Origin: Paraescarpia echinospica
Lineage: Eukaryota > Annelida > Polychaeta > Sabellida > Siboglinidae
Assembly: GCA_020002185.1 (NCBI GenBank)
Contig: CM034541.1
Span: 29,153,345 to 29,217,344, forward strand
DNA length: 64,000 nt
Reading direction: 5' to 3'
The notes beneath the pieces were generated by a model. The model was not told the origin of the DNA and ran no database searches. It saw only the letters and a program-made list of their open reading frames with translations. Positions 1 to 12,038 of this stretch are shown here, one piece after another. Position 1 is the first letter of the stretch; every line of letters starts with the position of its first letter. The position numbers and the translations under genes were made by a program.

Positions 1-2745
1 TAAATGGATCAATTCGGATATATATTGAGTAAAATATTGGCCGAAAACAAAACTATGCTCATAATGCCCGACCTTACCCATTTTACATAGGTTTAGAGTA
101 CCATAATTGTTTTTTATTTCACTAAAAAATAACAGCTGACATTGTATACTTTTCTAACAGAATGCATGTTGAGCAATCTCAAAAAGTGTGCCAGAAGTTT
201 ATCTGTGCAAGCAATTATGGGCAGTGTGGGTCAATAAAAGCACTAGGTAAAAGATAAATGCATACACGCCTAGCTGTTGTGTGCGTGTTGTCCAGCAAGG
301 GTGGTGACTTCTGAAATTGATAGAAAATTATTAGGCGTAGGGATTTCATTCATTTTTTTGGCAGTCTGCAATATATGCACGTATCTTTACTATAACAGGC
401 TAAATTCGACATGTTTCTCTATAATCACCATTTCTATTAGGGTTGAGACCACTGTTAGACTTCCTGTTGTGATAAAACATAGTCCCCTGAAAATGGTGAT
501 ATTTTAAATTTGAGACCCTTTTTATGTGAACTAAACCAGGCGTATCAACAGGTTCTGTGGTAGAATGTATTGGAAGTGAAATGACGCATATCTGGAAGAG
601 TGTAGTTGGCGGAGTGATTTTTTGCCATTTTTTCCACATAACTCACGTGGTTGCAGAAAAATGTGGTTACATTGGTCAATATCGATGGCACAGTGTATGC
701 ATGCGTTTTAAAAGAGCTGGAGGTATTTGATTTTGACGAAATTTCATCAGTATATCAGTGACATGATATTAGTTGCTGTGAATGAATTTCAGACTTTTGT
801 CAGGTGCAGTTTTCTTACAATCTGACAAAACGTTAACATGGTCGCCATTGGTGATTGGGGAAATCTAACACTATGACTAGTAACAGTGGTCTCACCAGTA
901 CTAGTGAACACGTGTGGGATTAGCGAAGTTCACCAAGAATAGTTAAATCATTATTTACACCCAGCATACGTATTTATTTGAAGTTTAAAACGACAAAGAA
1001 GTTTCCCAAAAAGCGCGGTAAGGCGCAAGCAAATTAAACGGAACGTAAAGAAGAAAATGACAACTTCGAAAGAACCCACGTCAGAAGATGATCGTGTCGT
1101 GACAGCGGGATGGAGGGTCTGTGCCTATGGGGTCCCGGAAGATGGCGCGCATAGCGAGAACGAATAAGCATTACATCTAGGAGTCAGTATCTTGAATTAT
1201 ATGTGTCTGAACCTGTAATGACTATTGGGCTATATGAGCACTTGTATAGATTCTAGAATCCGGATCCACCTCGATTTCGCCGTTATAACTTGAGTTTTGC
1301 CTAACTTTGATACCTCGGAGGCTGAGCGTTACTTCCATCATTCAACATCATCCCAGGCATATTAAAGTCTATCTTCTGCCATAAGTTCTGGTGGAATGCC
1401 CTCCCCGGGAGGTAGCCCCAACCATCCAGGCCTTCAGGTACGTGAATGGTTTGTTTCATGCTTCTAAGGCTAAGCCATGGTCTGTGCTTTTATTTACACA
1501 TCGTTCATACTTTAAGTTTACTCGCACTTTATACTTTTTTAACACCTTTACATCTGGCACAGCACAGTTGTTGACACACACAAATGGGCATTAAAATCCA
1601 GACTTATGGACTATGCCGATTAACCATGTAGAAGTATAAGCCGTTGGTTTCTTCTATCTCACTATCTGGTGTTTGTGCCAGGGGAAGTAAAAAGTCACCC
1701 GCAGGGAAACGGAACATTATAAACACCTGTCATTAGGACTGTTAGTCGTATGTCATTACCCTTAATATTTGATGTGCGGTCGTCAAGGTTATCCCCCATC
1801 TTGGCTATACACAACCAAATGTTGTGTATTGTCTACAATGGGTGAATGGGACCCAAACGATTGCTGTGGTATTTTGATGCATAATGCCAACTCTAAGCCC
1901 TGACAGTAACATACAAGTTCCTTAGGTGACCGGCCAAAGATGTGTAGCTGAAAAAAATAGTGAACTGTTTCCCTCGTTTGAATGCAATATACTATAGATG
2001 CTGACATGCCTTCTTACAATTGTTGTGTATAGCCCACCAAGGGCCATTGCTGGGTTACGAGGCTGGATGTCACGAGATCTGGGATCTCATTCTCTAAAAG
2101 TCCCGTCTCTTGGCATTAATGTCTGAAAATGGACCCTGCCAATTAATAGTTGTTGAACACCTGTTAATCTAGATGTGTCTCTAAATGCATGACATATGTG
2201 ATAAGCTATACGGGCAGTTTTAGTAGTCCGAATTGCCGTAAGCCCATTATGTTGCATGCATTTTTGGATGGAGAAGAAGCATGAGCTTGTCTTTCACCAA
2301 TACTGGGTAGTAGATATGTATCTAATGCACCAGCATTGGAACCGGGGGGGGGCTAAGGGTTGAGAAAGGGGGGTCTGACTTCCCCAAATACCTGGGTATT
2401 GAGTGTTTTTGTAATAAAATGTAGCAAAATTAGAATGTAATCCATTAAAATTGTCAACAAGAATACCCCCGTTCTCCCCATCTTCCATTGTCATGTCTGA
2501 CAGCACGGAAAAGTTCAGGAGATGGCAGGCAAAAATGATGTTATTGTGAACATATTTTACCAACCCACTCCTTCCTCTCTTCTTCGAATGTCATGTCTGA
2601 CAGTGTTGAGTGATTGAGTGAGAGTCAAAGCCAAAATTTATGTCACAGCAAAAAATGCACCCCGTTATCATGTCTGACCGAACCGACAGCGGCGTGCCAA
2701 GTACCTATGCCAATGTAATGTATGTGCTACTTTGTTACATGACAG
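1..2745. other. No gene recognised; AT-rich flank with repeat debris
   Basis: I see no exon with convincing codon structure and splice sites. Short open frames occur on both strands, but none resembles a known family. The stretch holds a G-run near 2343 and a small dispersed-repeat piece at about 1625-1700, listed separately. The motif TCATGTCTGAC recurs with spacing near 2493, 2591 and 2670, which looks like old repeat material. Confidence 0.5.
1625..1700 (+). repeat. Fragment of a dispersed SINE-like family (copy 1 of 3)
   Basis: The string around 'ATAAGCCGTTGGTTTCTTC...ATCTGGTGTTTGTGCCAGG' is shared, with changes, by copies at about 29940-30020 (minus) and 32214-32285 (plus). The common core is 'AAAAGCCGTTGGTCCCTTCC' followed by 'ATCTGGTGTCTGTGCTA'. 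I infer a SINE or LINE tail family; no promoter boxes are visible in this piece. Confidence 0.45.
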
Positions 2746-2869
2746 ATGTGTCCGACTGGTGATGTTGAGGGGTTTGATGAAGATGACGAAGTGTCAGAGA
2801 AGAAGTTCGCTTGGACTCTTATTATGGAACACAACCACAAGAAGAAGTCTGGCAGCTTCCAGTCAATGG
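2746..2869 (+). pseudogene. Isolated exon resembling DDX54/Dbp10 DEAD-box RNA helicase (N-terminal part)
   Basis: An exon-like segment sits between an acceptor (ACATGACAG|ATGTG) and a donor (TCAATGG|GTATGA). It reads an acidic stretch (DVEGFDEDDEVSEKK) and ends in HNHKKKSGSFQSMG. The string KKKSGGFQSMG, just before the helicase Q-motif, is characteristic of DDX54/Dbp10, a nucleolar RNA helicase of 60S ribosome biogenesis. The helicase exons that should follow (Q motif, Walker A, DEAD box) are not seen in the next 3 kb. A (CA)n tract starts 12 nt after the donor. I infer a stranded exon copy rather than a working gene. The match is short, so another lysine-rich protein remains possible. Confidence 0.45.
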
Positions 2870-2880
2870 GTATGACAGAT

Positions 2881-2881
<1 letters not shown>

Positions 2882-2953
<72 letters not shown>

Positions 2954-2960
2954 ACAGAAG
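2882..2960. repeat. (CA)n microsatellite
   Basis: An almost pure CA dinucleotide tract, ending in CTCACACACAG. Open frames of Thr-His repeats across it are artefacts. Confidence 0.95.
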
Positions 2961-4380
2961 ACAGTTTCCGAGAGTATACTTGTAGAAATTATGTTTGTTG
3001 TGACATAAATTTGAAACAGTTTTTCGCGCTAATGCAATGTACTTCTCAAACTTTTAAAGTTCGCGGCACACATTATAGTTTGATCCTCGCGGCACACTGA
3101 GTCACGTGTGTGTTTCAAAATGCCCGTTATGGTGTCGGATGGAATTGACAAATTCATGGTCTTATACCACTATTCTCACTCTTGATAAAGAGTGTTTGTT
3201 GGTTAGGATAGATAGGGCTAGAGGACCTCTCGTTATAACACTAGTAACCAGATATCAGAATTAACCTCCTTTGTCCTGACAGCCTTTTTAATAGTTTAGG
3301 TGTCGGATTCTTATAAAAATCAAGATTCCCACTTTGTTGCATTTAATTCATTATTTCATCAAAATGACACAAGAGAATGCTAAAAACAGACTGTCATCAA
3401 GAACCAGAGAAGGTACCAAATATACCTGGCATGATAATTAATATTTTTCAGATTAACCCCTTTTACTCTGGGATGTGATTTGTTTTGGTGTCAGATGGAA
3501 ATGGTTTTGGTCTTGGATGGAATCATGAGATATTGAAATATAAAACAGCATTTTCACCCCCATAATCCACAAGTTTCCTAGATAAATGTTGTAGAAAAGC
3601 TTCCTTTGGTGTTTATCTTTCCCTTTTTGAATAATAAACTGTTACATCCATCATTTGATGAAATATCCATCCAACACCGAAACCGATGTTAGCCGAAGAA
3701 ATCACAATTAGAAGTCATAGATACCCAGTAACACATCAATATTTGATTTTGATATCATATCATAATAACTGTTATGAATGTGACTCTTTAACATGTGAAA
3801 TCATTGAACATTTAAAATTGAACATTAAAATGTCATCTAAATGACATGCAAAGGCTGTATCAGGGTACATAGGCCTATTTTCAACAAACACCGGGTTGCT
3901 TTGCTCAAAAACTATGGATACATTGCTTATCAATGAATTTTCTCATTGCGTCACCGTGTTCATCTGATCCCTGTTGGTTTTTTGTATTGGATGGAAAGTT
4001 TTAGTTGCATAAGAACTTCAAGTCTTACTCTGGCAGATAAAAACTGGCAGAATAATATTTCTTTTACATCAGAGCAACCATGGCATGACTTATTCTTGTT
4101 ATTAATTTTTTTATAATTTAAATACCTATAGATCTGTTATCACATTACATGTTTATTTGTTTTGACCTATTTATCTCTGCATTAATCAATTTGAAGTATT
4201 TATGTTTGTCAAAAAATAATTTTTCATAGTTTATATTATTTTTAGATTTTATGAAACATTGGAAGATGTCCCACAGTTGGTTGGAACAACTCCTTTCTGG
4301 TAATATGTATATCTAGTACATGAGTCGGTTTTCAAACAACTTAATAATCAGGAGGTAATCTCCCTCCCTTTTCAATATCA
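2961..4380. other. No gene recognised
   Basis: AT-rich sequence with many stops in all frames. I see no splice-bounded conserved peptide and no clear element ends. Confidence 0.5.
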
Positions 4381-4382
4381 TC

Positions 4383-4766
4383 AAGATTTAACAAGATTGC
4401 CATAGAGACAATTAACTCTAGATGGCAGGTGGACATGGAAGCCTTTTGGCTTATCGAGAGTCCAATACTTTTTATCTACGTGTATCCCGCCCTTTTAAGG
4501 TATGTGTCAATTTTATTTTTAAACATTCACACTACTAGCACCAACACAATCAAGAGATAATCTGTTCCATTCATTTACAGTCATTTTTGAGAATGAGAAC
4601 TTTCTTATCTCAAATTTACACTGCTCCTTTACTAATGTAACTTCAGTCTCCTCTGGTCCTTCTATCTTTCTTAACTGAGAAAAAATATTTCTATTAATAT
4701 TTTCATAATCATTCAATATTTTAAACACTTCTATCTGATTTCCTCTCAATCTCCTGGTCTCTATAG
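4383..4766 (-). mobile_element. 5'-truncated CR1-like LINE (family A), 3' end only
   Basis: Read on the minus strand this encodes the tail of a LINE ORF2 (RGNQIEVFKILNDYENI, later VTLVKEQCKFEIRKFSFS and VNEWNRLS). The 3' UTR then runs to the 'GCCATCTAGAGTTAATTGTC' and ATCTTGTTAAATCTTG terminal motifs. The same tail occurs at 31211-31347 and 35929-37200. It is a dead-on-arrival insertion that keeps about the last 380 bp. The coding stretch is still open, so it is fairly young. Confidence 0.85.
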
Positions 4767-5784
4767 CTCGAGAACCAAAAGTAGTAGAACCATAAATGAG
4801 ACTACTTTTTAGGGGTTTTCGAGAATGGCTAATCCATTTCCTGTGTTAATTTGTCTATTATAGGTTGAGGTCACATGATAAGGTCGCATTCAAGGTAATT
4901 TTGTGCCAAATGTGGACATTTCAAGCCAATAACGTACTATAACGTATTTTCACCATCTTGGTGTTCTGTTTCATCTAAATATTGCCTTACACTGTAGATG
5001 CGTTTGAAATGAATATTTGGGGTAAAAGTCACTTCAGTCAAGGTAAAGGTTCAATTTGCTCATAAAAGCATTTCGAAAGTTCACCCCAATTAGTTGCCTT
5101 GTTACAATGCACCTAACCTGCTTGTAGACATAATATATATGCATAACCCGATAGACCTAATATTACACAAACACCTAACTATATCTAGCTCAGCTGCTAC
5201 ATGGCTGACTATTAACAATGAAACGCATGTTGTTAAAACCATACTTACACTTCACTTGATTAATGGGTTAATACCCATTTCAATACCATACCCAAAATTG
5301 TTGAAAGATGTTTGAGATGCAAAAGTTGACCATATTTCATGTCGGTGTTAAGTTCTTTAGAACACTAAAATTTCTCACTTATTTCGTGTATGAAGGAATC
5401 TTGCAGTTATACAAAATGTTGTCATGATAATAATAAATTGTTTAATTGACAACGAATATGCAGATGACGTGGTTATTAAATACAATATGTATTGTGACTT
5501 GTTGAAATGCAGTGTTCCCAAATCCAAGAATGACAGACACATTGAACTTAACCCTTTATACAGAAGACAGTCTTATTCATACTAGTAGTATGATCTATGT
5601 TACCCTGGTTGTTGTCTGTGTATAACTGTTCAAGCCTAGTACATATGTTACTGTAGTACAAAGTTATAATGTTGGTCATGTCTGTTTTTCCAGCTTTGTG
5701 TTCAAAAATTACTGATCTTAATCAAAGATTCATGTGAGAACTGTGAGTATGGACATGTACTGATGAGGAGTGTGGAATTATTTA

Positions 5785-6060
5785 CAAAAATAAACACAGT
5801 GTCGATCTCTGTTTGTATGTCCATAAGCTTGACCATATCTCCGTCAGTTTCAAATGTTTGAGGTAGATATTGTGTTGCCATGCTAATGGGCCCACTGGAA
5901 TGGTTTGTAGACTTTTAGTTTTTCGAATTTTGCCAGTGGGACCCAAAATTGTTACTTTTTATGTCTTTGGATAGATAATAATGCCATCTACAAGTGTATT
6001 GCTCAAGGTACACAACAATTTTGAAAAGTTTTCATATTTATGCAGTTCTGTATGTGAATG
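5785..6060 (+). repeat. Dispersed repeat shared with 18490-18760 (copy 1)
   Basis: Shared landmarks in the same order are CTCTGTTTGTATGT / CTCTGTTTGTTTGTG, a 'TCTCCGTCAGTTT' block, 'TGGTTTGTAGACTTTTAG' / 'TGGTTCATAGATTTAGAC', and 'AATGCCATCTACAAGTGTAT' / 'ATGCCATCTACAAATATG'. The second copy begins with TATCTATATTATAAAAC followed by GTTTGTTTGT, a layout seen at the ends of Helitron-like elements. That class assignment is inference. Confidence 0.5.
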
Positions 6061-6267
6061 CAACATGGTTGTAAGGCTGGTTAGTATATTACTAATTTAC
6101 TATTACTGTTATTGTTGCTGATGATAATAATACAGAAATTATAACTAGGGAACTGAGACAGATTACATAACACTGTAATATATTTTTGGCTGCCTTTTCC
6201 CGTGCAATGGTGGGCAACTCTGCTAGTGTTGTGTAAAGTACTTGGACATTCACGCTGTGTGTTGCAG

Positions 6268-6413
6268 GAAGTACCTGGGTTTGTTGGCTATGTCATAGAT
6301 CCTGAAGATCCCACCAAAAGAGCGTCCAAGCCCACAAGGAACTGGTTCTACAGTATCTCGATCAAAAGGATGAGTCAATTCGTCTGCGTGCCCTTGACCT
6401 TCTCTGTGGCATG
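6268..6413 (+). pseudogene. AP3D-like exon 1 of the copy (solenoid)
   Basis: It follows an acceptor GTGTTGCAG and reads KYLGLLAMS, then TAG at 6296 where the family has Lys, then ILK. One extra base near 6308 shifts the frame, and SHQKSVQAHKELVLQYLDQK and ESIRLRALDLLCGM continue. The expected donor after ATG (6413) reads TTTCGT, so the splice site is also damaged. Confidence 0.9.
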
Positions 6414-7019
6414 TTTCGTTCTCAACTTGTGAACAATCTTTATCGCACAAATTTGCAACTTGTTATTTATAAATAATGAATAACTGTAATGAATAACTAT
6501 TTATTTGTGACGCAGAAAATGTGGCATTTGTCACAACTTTATGATAGATTTAAAGATAATAAAATGTCATCTCCACACATAGTTACAGAGAATGTCACAT
6601 GCGGCAGGTCATATAGTCACAGTGTAAGGAACATTGATATTTTCTGTCACATGTCTTACACGCAATCCATAAAAGGACATGTTCTGCTCTCTCCCAGTAA
6701 TTACAAGCAGGAAGTTGTGCTTCGTCCCAATTTGGTCAGGAATGTTGGAATGAACCACTTCTAAGCAATAAGTGCTAACTGCGGCTGTTTACAACTTGAA
6801 TGTTGTGCTTAATAATAAATACAATTTCAACATTTCTCTGCTGCAACATTCAAATTGTGAACACTGATTTGGGCTTATTAAGCACAATTTTGCAGGCAAT
6901 ATTTGTATTCTGCAATTGAGAAAAATCTATAAATAAATGTTAACAAATGAGGCAAGACGCATGGAAAACTTAGTTTTCTTGCGAGATATAAAGTTGTAGT
7001 CGCCAGTTTGCTGTGGCAG

Positions 7020-7168
7020 GTATCGAAAAAGAACTTGATGGAGATCATGAAGAAATTGATGGTGCACATGGATAAAGCAGAGGGCTCTCACTACCGCGAC
7101 AAACTTCTCGTCAAGATCAGTGAGAACTGCAGCCAATCAAACTACCACTACATCACCAACTTCGAGTG
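7020..7168 (+). pseudogene. AP3D-like exon 2 (solenoid), intact
   Basis: The exon is bounded by CTGTGGCAG and donor GTAAGT. It reads SKKNLMEIMKKLMVHMDKAE, then SHYRDKLLVKISENCSQSN, and ends YHYITNFEW with the Trp codon split. It is open throughout and very close to the animal AP-3 delta consensus, one of the best-preserved exons here. Confidence 0.9.
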
Positions 7169-7408
7169 GTAAGTTGGACATGACATATTGAAAATCCTAG
7201 AAATGGAAACATGTTGATGCAATGCTGTACTAAGAATGGCAGAGAATGATTCAGAATATTTAAATCCTATCGTGAGTACATTGACAGAATCAAATTGTAT
7301 GTCTACAAAGACTAGCGATATATGAATCGTCATCATCAATATGACAGGACAATATGTCGCTGTCATGATGAAGATGATGGCATGCGTGCATGTTGTGTTT
7401 GTGCACAG

Positions 7409-7508
7409 GCTGTGTTGTTGGAGAATGCGCACGCATTGACAGACAACGCAGAGGAACGGCATCTGTGAAGTGCTGCATGCGGCAGTCTGGATCTGTGGAG
7501 AGTTCTCA
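7409..7508 (+). pseudogene. AP3D-like exon 3 (solenoid), frameshifted
   Basis: After acceptor GTGCACAG it reads AVLLENAHALTDNAEE. A missing base near 7455 shifts the frame to GICEVLHAAVWICGEFS before donor GTGAGT. The family exon that should precede it (VELTRLEGTRHG...VKAIRKF) is not found between 7169 and 7408, so this copy also has an internal deletion. Confidence 0.85.
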
Positions 7509-7874
7509 GTGAGTACATGCATAACTATGCCTTGACGTCCTCGCTGCTACTGATAGAGACAGATACTAGTAAAAACCTGAATATATATTTCCCACATATC
7601 GGGATAGATCACTGGTTTACTTCTTGGTTCAAGGACGGTGAATAAAGTGACAGTGATTTTGAGATGGTATCCTCTTTCTGTGAAATTTTCACGCTAATAA
7701 AAATGGTTGTGATTTTGTAGGACTACATCAGTTATCATGGTCCAGAGAATAATTAAGTCGCCTATAGCCGCCTATAGAAAAGCAAGTAAGGAAAAACACC
7801 TGTCCTATTTCAAAAATTATCTGATTACCATCATTCAAATTGATAATTATATCGCATGTGCCTTTTTTTCATGT

Positions 7875-8070
7875 AGATGTACAGGGCAACCTCACTATTA
7901 AGGTCATCCTTGGGACTGGACATAGTGACCTGGATAGCAAGGTGAACATATTAGTGGAACTTATTTCCTATACTTTACTGTATGTGGAAATCATTTGGGA
8001 CTTTTCTAGGGTGACCTAATTGTGAGGTGGCTGTATTACCGAGGTGACTATAAAACAAGGTTCGTCTTGT
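7875..8070 (+). repeat. MITE-like dispersed repeat (copy 1)
   Basis: It runs from ACAGGGCAACCTCACTATTA to GGTGACTATAAAACAAGG. A relative at 30245-30400 shares TTTCCTATRTTTTACTG, TGGAAAT and 'ATTACYGAGGTGACYRTAAA' in the same order. The two ends of each copy are imperfect inverted repeats (ACCTCxCTxT ... AAxCxAGGT). I infer a small non-autonomous element inserted in the AP3D-like intron. Confidence 0.55.
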
Positions 8071-8161
8071 AAAACACTGGACATTTTCTTAAGATATGAG
8101 TAGTTTTTAATTGAAATTTGACATCTCACGATGTCATTATAACTACGCCATCTTCCCACAG

Positions 8162-8393
8162 ACACCTGAGTGACCCCCAGAACACTTTAGAGTCGATGCT
8201 GCGAGCGAAGGTGATGTAGCTGCCGGGCCACATCCAGAGCATCTACGTACACAATGCCATCAATCTGTACGCCCGCATCCTCATCACGGATGAGGCTCAG
8301 GATGACCTACAGACTGTCACAAAAACCACGGAGCTGCTCCTTGAGAAACTACCGATGTTTGTTCAGAGCGGCAACCTCAAAGTACCGGAACGG
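8162..8393 (+). pseudogene. AP3D-like exon 4 (solenoid), one TAG stop
   Basis: Acceptor TTCCCACAG, donor CGG|GTATGT. It reads HLSDPQNTLESMLRAKVM, TAG at 8217, then LPGHIQSIYVHNAINLYARI and a final LPMFVQSGNLKVPER. The stop replaces a Thr/Ser codon of the family. Apart from the stop the exon is open over its full length. Confidence 0.9.
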
Positions 8394-8829
8394 GTATGTG
8401 TGTAGTTGTGAAGATTAGTGACTGTGGCTGTTCTGATTAATTCTGTTGTTTCATGCTTCTGATTGGTTAATCAATCACAATGTTATGTAATCGATCATCA
8501 TCTTGTTTACATGAAAAAAATTGTTTTATGTGAAAAATATATACGGTTACCTGATGTCCAAAATATGTTGTGAAAAAAATGCCAGTGTTCAGAATTTCTT
8601 CATTGATTGCATGTTCGGAAACTCGCACTATAGGAAGATGCAACATATTAAGTTTATAAACATCACAGGGCTATTCAGTCATATTCCTTTGTTGATTATT
8701 AATATGAATTGGTCTGATTAATTGAAATATGTTGTATCTTATGTAATGACATCAGTACTTCTATCGTGTTTGTTGAAATATTAATTCAGTCGTATCAACA
8801 TTTATACGTTTCTAATTCTTCCTTCACAG

Positions 8830-8979
8830 GCTTGCTGCCTGTCGCAACTGATCAAGTATGTGAACAAGGTGATTGGGAAAGGGGCAAAGGTCGCTGACGA
8901 GGTCGCTATGTTGTTTGCGGGAGAACTAAACCCTGTTGCATCAAAGGCGCAAAAGAAGGTTCCTGTTGCCAAAGGGAAG
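8830..8979 (+). pseudogene. AP3D-like exon 5 (end of solenoid), intact
   Basis: Acceptor CCTTCACAG. It reads ACCLSQLIKYVNKVIG, then AKVADEVAMLFAGELNPVAS and KAQKKVPVAKG. FAGELNPVA..KAQKKVPVP is a hallmark of AP-3 delta at the solenoid/hinge boundary. The likely donor is weak (GTCAAA at 8980). If splicing failed, translation would run on to a stop at about 9028. Confidence 0.9.
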
Positions 8980-9299
8980 GTCAAAGGGATAAAACTTTCC
9001 ATTGACATTGAGGAGTGTCTGATAGTGTGACTGGTTTGAAATGTATTGGCAGATTTGACACATTGTGCAAAATAAGTTTTCAACTAATCTGTACTTAAAT
9101 CATTTTTGTTAGTTACTAATGTCGGTTTTGCTATATTGTTTAGATAAGGTTTGCTGTGATGTTTCTGTAACAAATTAATAATAATCAAGTAGTTTCTTTT
9201 ATGCCTAAATCATTTAAGTTTTTCATAGATACATACGTGTCTTAAAAACACTAAATGGTTTTAAAGTGACTTGACTTAAATGCCTAGGCCAGTTTGACC

Positions 9300-10300
9300 C
9301 ATTGCTATCCTCATGGATGTCACACCCCTCCATTTTGTTCTGTCTAGAGCACATCGATCTGCTCTTAAAAGCAGGAATCTGAAAGCTATTTTCATGAAGT
9401 TTTCATTTGGCAAATGGCAGATGTGTCCAAACCATCGGAGTCTTCTATGTCTCATGACATCTGAGATGGATTAAGGGGTGAATGTCTCATCTCTGATCTG
9501 GCTAGTTCATAATCTGTCTGCCCTAGTAACACCTCTGATAGCCCGCAGGCAACGCATCTCAAAAACTTCAACAGACTGCATCTCTTGCGATCGTAGTGTC
9601 CAGGTTTCGGCACCATAGATTACTGTAGGCAGTATAAGGGTCCTATATAGTCTGGCTTTCATTCTTTTGTTTGAAAATATGTTGTTTCTGAATCTACCAA
9701 AGGCTGCTGATGCTTAGGCTATTCGCCTGTCAACATAAAAGTACTGTGCTGCCTAGGAAGCAGAACTGTCACAATCTTGAGTTCTTCATTTTCCAGGATG
9801 ATATGCTTGTCTGATGAGATGATTAATTTGCAATTGGAGAGAGTGATTGTCATACCCCAGTTGTTACAGGCTGCTTGAAGCGGTTCAGTTGCAAATTGTA
9901 GTTTCTCGAATATGGTAGATATTAGTGTTGTGTTGTCATCATACCTGATATCAAAACTGAGGTCTGTATTTAGTTTGAACTCCTTAGGTAGGCTCATCAG
10001 GTCAGCCATGACAAACTGAAGGAACAAGTTGAACAGGATAGGTGAGAGCAGACAGCCTCACTCCTATTTCAACTTTGAACCAATCTGTCAACTGACCATT
10101 GATGGTAACAGCATATTCGACATTCTCGTACATGGCCTCAATCAGTGATGTCATTTTGGGGTACACCCCAACAGATCTCAACATCTTCCACAATGCATCC
10201 CTCCAAATGGTGTCAAATGCGGCCTTGAAGTCCACAAAATTGAAATGTAGTGAGATCTGTAATGGTTTTAATGTGACTGGTTTTAATAGTTTCTAATAAA
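9300..10300 (-). mobile_element. RTE-like LINE fragment (reverse transcriptase part), degenerate
   Basis: On the minus strand it reads DFKAAFDTIWRDALWKMLRS, ENVEYAVTINGQLTDWFKVE and, after a frameshift, LFLQFVMADLMSLPKEF, then a modified catalytic box (DIRYDDNTTLI, where YADDT is expected). It continues with AACNNWGMTITLSNCK. These are RT palm and thumb landmarks of RTE-type LINEs. Stops fill the 3' part (9300-9715). It sits in the intron between exons 5 and 6 of the AP3D-like copy, in the opposite direction. Confidence 0.85.
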
Positions 10301-10763
10301 TTGACAATTGATCTTCTTCCTTACATCTGCAATATATGTGTTCTCTCTCACAAGGATATCCCTGCAATACATTTCATGCATTTTCATCTCATAAAAGGTG
10401 GTCATAGAAGTCCCAAAGAAAATATAACATTACATATGGATGTGTAATGGTTTAGTCGTCATCACATAGCGTGATGGGGAAACAAGTGGAACTTATATTA
10501 ATACACCTATTTTTGATATCAGAACCGGGCATCGTGGCGGGTCGTGTCGTGGCAAATGTCACGTTGGTTGATCTCGAGCAGCTGTTGGTATGATTTGGAA
10601 GCCATGTTGTATCGCTGAGAATCTTAAGTCCCACTCGACATGTAGGTGGTGTGGTGGTTTGTTTGTTTGAACAGATACAAAAAACTATGTTTTTTTTACT
10701 TTGCAAATTTATGAATTACAAAAATATTTGAAGAACGAATGCATGAAGTGTTCGTCTGTGTAG

Positions 10764-10865
10764 CCTTGAACTTGACGCATGGATCAACGAACCACCGCCT
10801 GAAGACGATGAACCTGAGGAAGTCATCGCCAAGACCAGCATCTTCCACACAATGGGTGATGACAG
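10764..10865 (+). pseudogene. AP3D-like exon 6 (hinge start), intact
   Basis: Acceptor CTGTGTAG, donor GACAG|GTGAG. It reads LELDAWINEPPPEDDEPEEV and ends SIFHTMGDDR. The L.LDAWINEP motif directly follows the FAGELNPVA exon in the family. The exon is open, and its phase matches the next exon. Confidence 0.9.
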
Positions 10866-11139
10866 GTGAGAGCATCCCTCGATCTTAATCACTTCGCATG
10901 GCCTTATTTTGAGTTGTCAAACTGGAAATAAATGTAAGACATTTTTTTTTATAAACTGGTGTAAGACTATTTGTAGCAAACAAATGTTCAATTAATTTGG
11001 TCAACCCATTTACTTGTACTTTTTCCCACTAGCTGGATCAGCCGGTCAGTTGTGTCTCTACAAAATCCCTCGATACCAGTTATACCAATAGCTTCGCTGG
11101 CAAATGATGTAAGTTAGAAATGGTAAATGACGGTTTGAA

Positions 11140-11315
11140 GTAATGTAAATTGTCCACTGATCAGATGGAGACGGTTTACATAACTTCCATGGTAAGTAAC
11201 CGTTCAAAGTTACACTATCTTCATCAGTAATGTAAATTGTCCACTGATCAGATGAGGACGGTTTACGTAACTTCCATGGCATGTAACCGTTCAAAGTTAC
11301 ATTATCTTGATCAGA
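11140..11315. repeat. Tandem duplication of about 88 bp (2 copies)
   Basis: 'AATGTAAATTGTCCACTGAT' recurs at about 11143 and 11230. In each copy it is followed by CAGATG.GGACGGTTTACRTAA and AACCGTTCAAAGTTACAYTA. It lies wholly in intron sequence. Confidence 0.85.
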
Positions 11316-11508
11316 TATTTGGTAGGAATACTTTGTGAAAATATTCTGTGTGTGTGGTGTCATCTGGCAAGTAATGTCAAACTAAAGACTTTGTTGCTTG
11401 TGTTTTGACCTTACAAACTACCAAGATATTGCTTCCAGAGGATAAGTAATTTTGATAGTAATTGTCTTTGAACTTGCATGTATTTGTATGATTATACATA
11501 TTTTGCAG

Positions 11509-11569
11509 AAGCAGAACATATGAAAATGAGGTAAAAACTCCTGCACCATCAGAGGCTGAACTACAGAAG
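11509..11569 (+). pseudogene. AP3D-like exon 7 (hinge), intact
   Basis: Acceptor ATTTTGCAG, donor CAGAAG|GTATGT. It reads SRTYENEVKTPAPSEAELQK. Its phase joins exon 6 exactly (AG|A). It corresponds to the acidic/charged hinge stretch before the Arg-rich ARR.E segment. Confidence 0.75.
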
Positions 11570-11980
11570 GTATGTGCAAGCATGTGTGACATGTTCACAA
11601 TCTTTGTTTTAAGCAAACTAACACATGACAAGCATTGCCATGTAAAGGTAGCTAGCTGTCTGATGAAGATTGTTGATTAGCAGACGCAGCAAAAAAAGGT
11701 AAATTGACTGGAAAATAAGCCCAAAATATTACCAATTTGAACCTTGCAGTCCGATGAACCTCTTCACTCAAATAACTAGTGATTTAATAGAAATATGTTT
11801 CTTTTGTTTATTCCATTGTTTATAATGTAAATTACGTATACAAATACAGCAGTAAGCACTGGACTTAGATTACTAAATTTGGTGTGAAGTTTCTCCATAC
11901 AACTCCAGTGAAAGCTGCCAAGTAACTTATTTATTTTTCAAACACCTTTTCTAATAGTAAGTGTGTTTTTTCTTTGACAG

Positions 11981-12038
11981 ATGCGCTAGCAGAGGGAATT
12001 TGAACATCCTGAACTACCTGAAGGGTGCAAGACCCAAG
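11981..12038 (+). pseudogene. AP3D-like exon 8 (hinge), stop plus frameshift
   Basis: Acceptor TCTTTGACAG, donor CCCAAG|GTAATT. It reads MR, TAG at 11987, QREF, and after a one-base shift NILNYLKGARPK. The latter matches the family's NNPFYLK...SSPSP region. The length of 58 nt is not compatible with its flanking phases, which supports a 1-nt indel. Confidence 0.7.

Noticed and set aside
7148..7522. 124-codon minus-strand open frame
   Set aside because: It runs antisense to real AP3D-like exon sequence and intron; a shadow frame.
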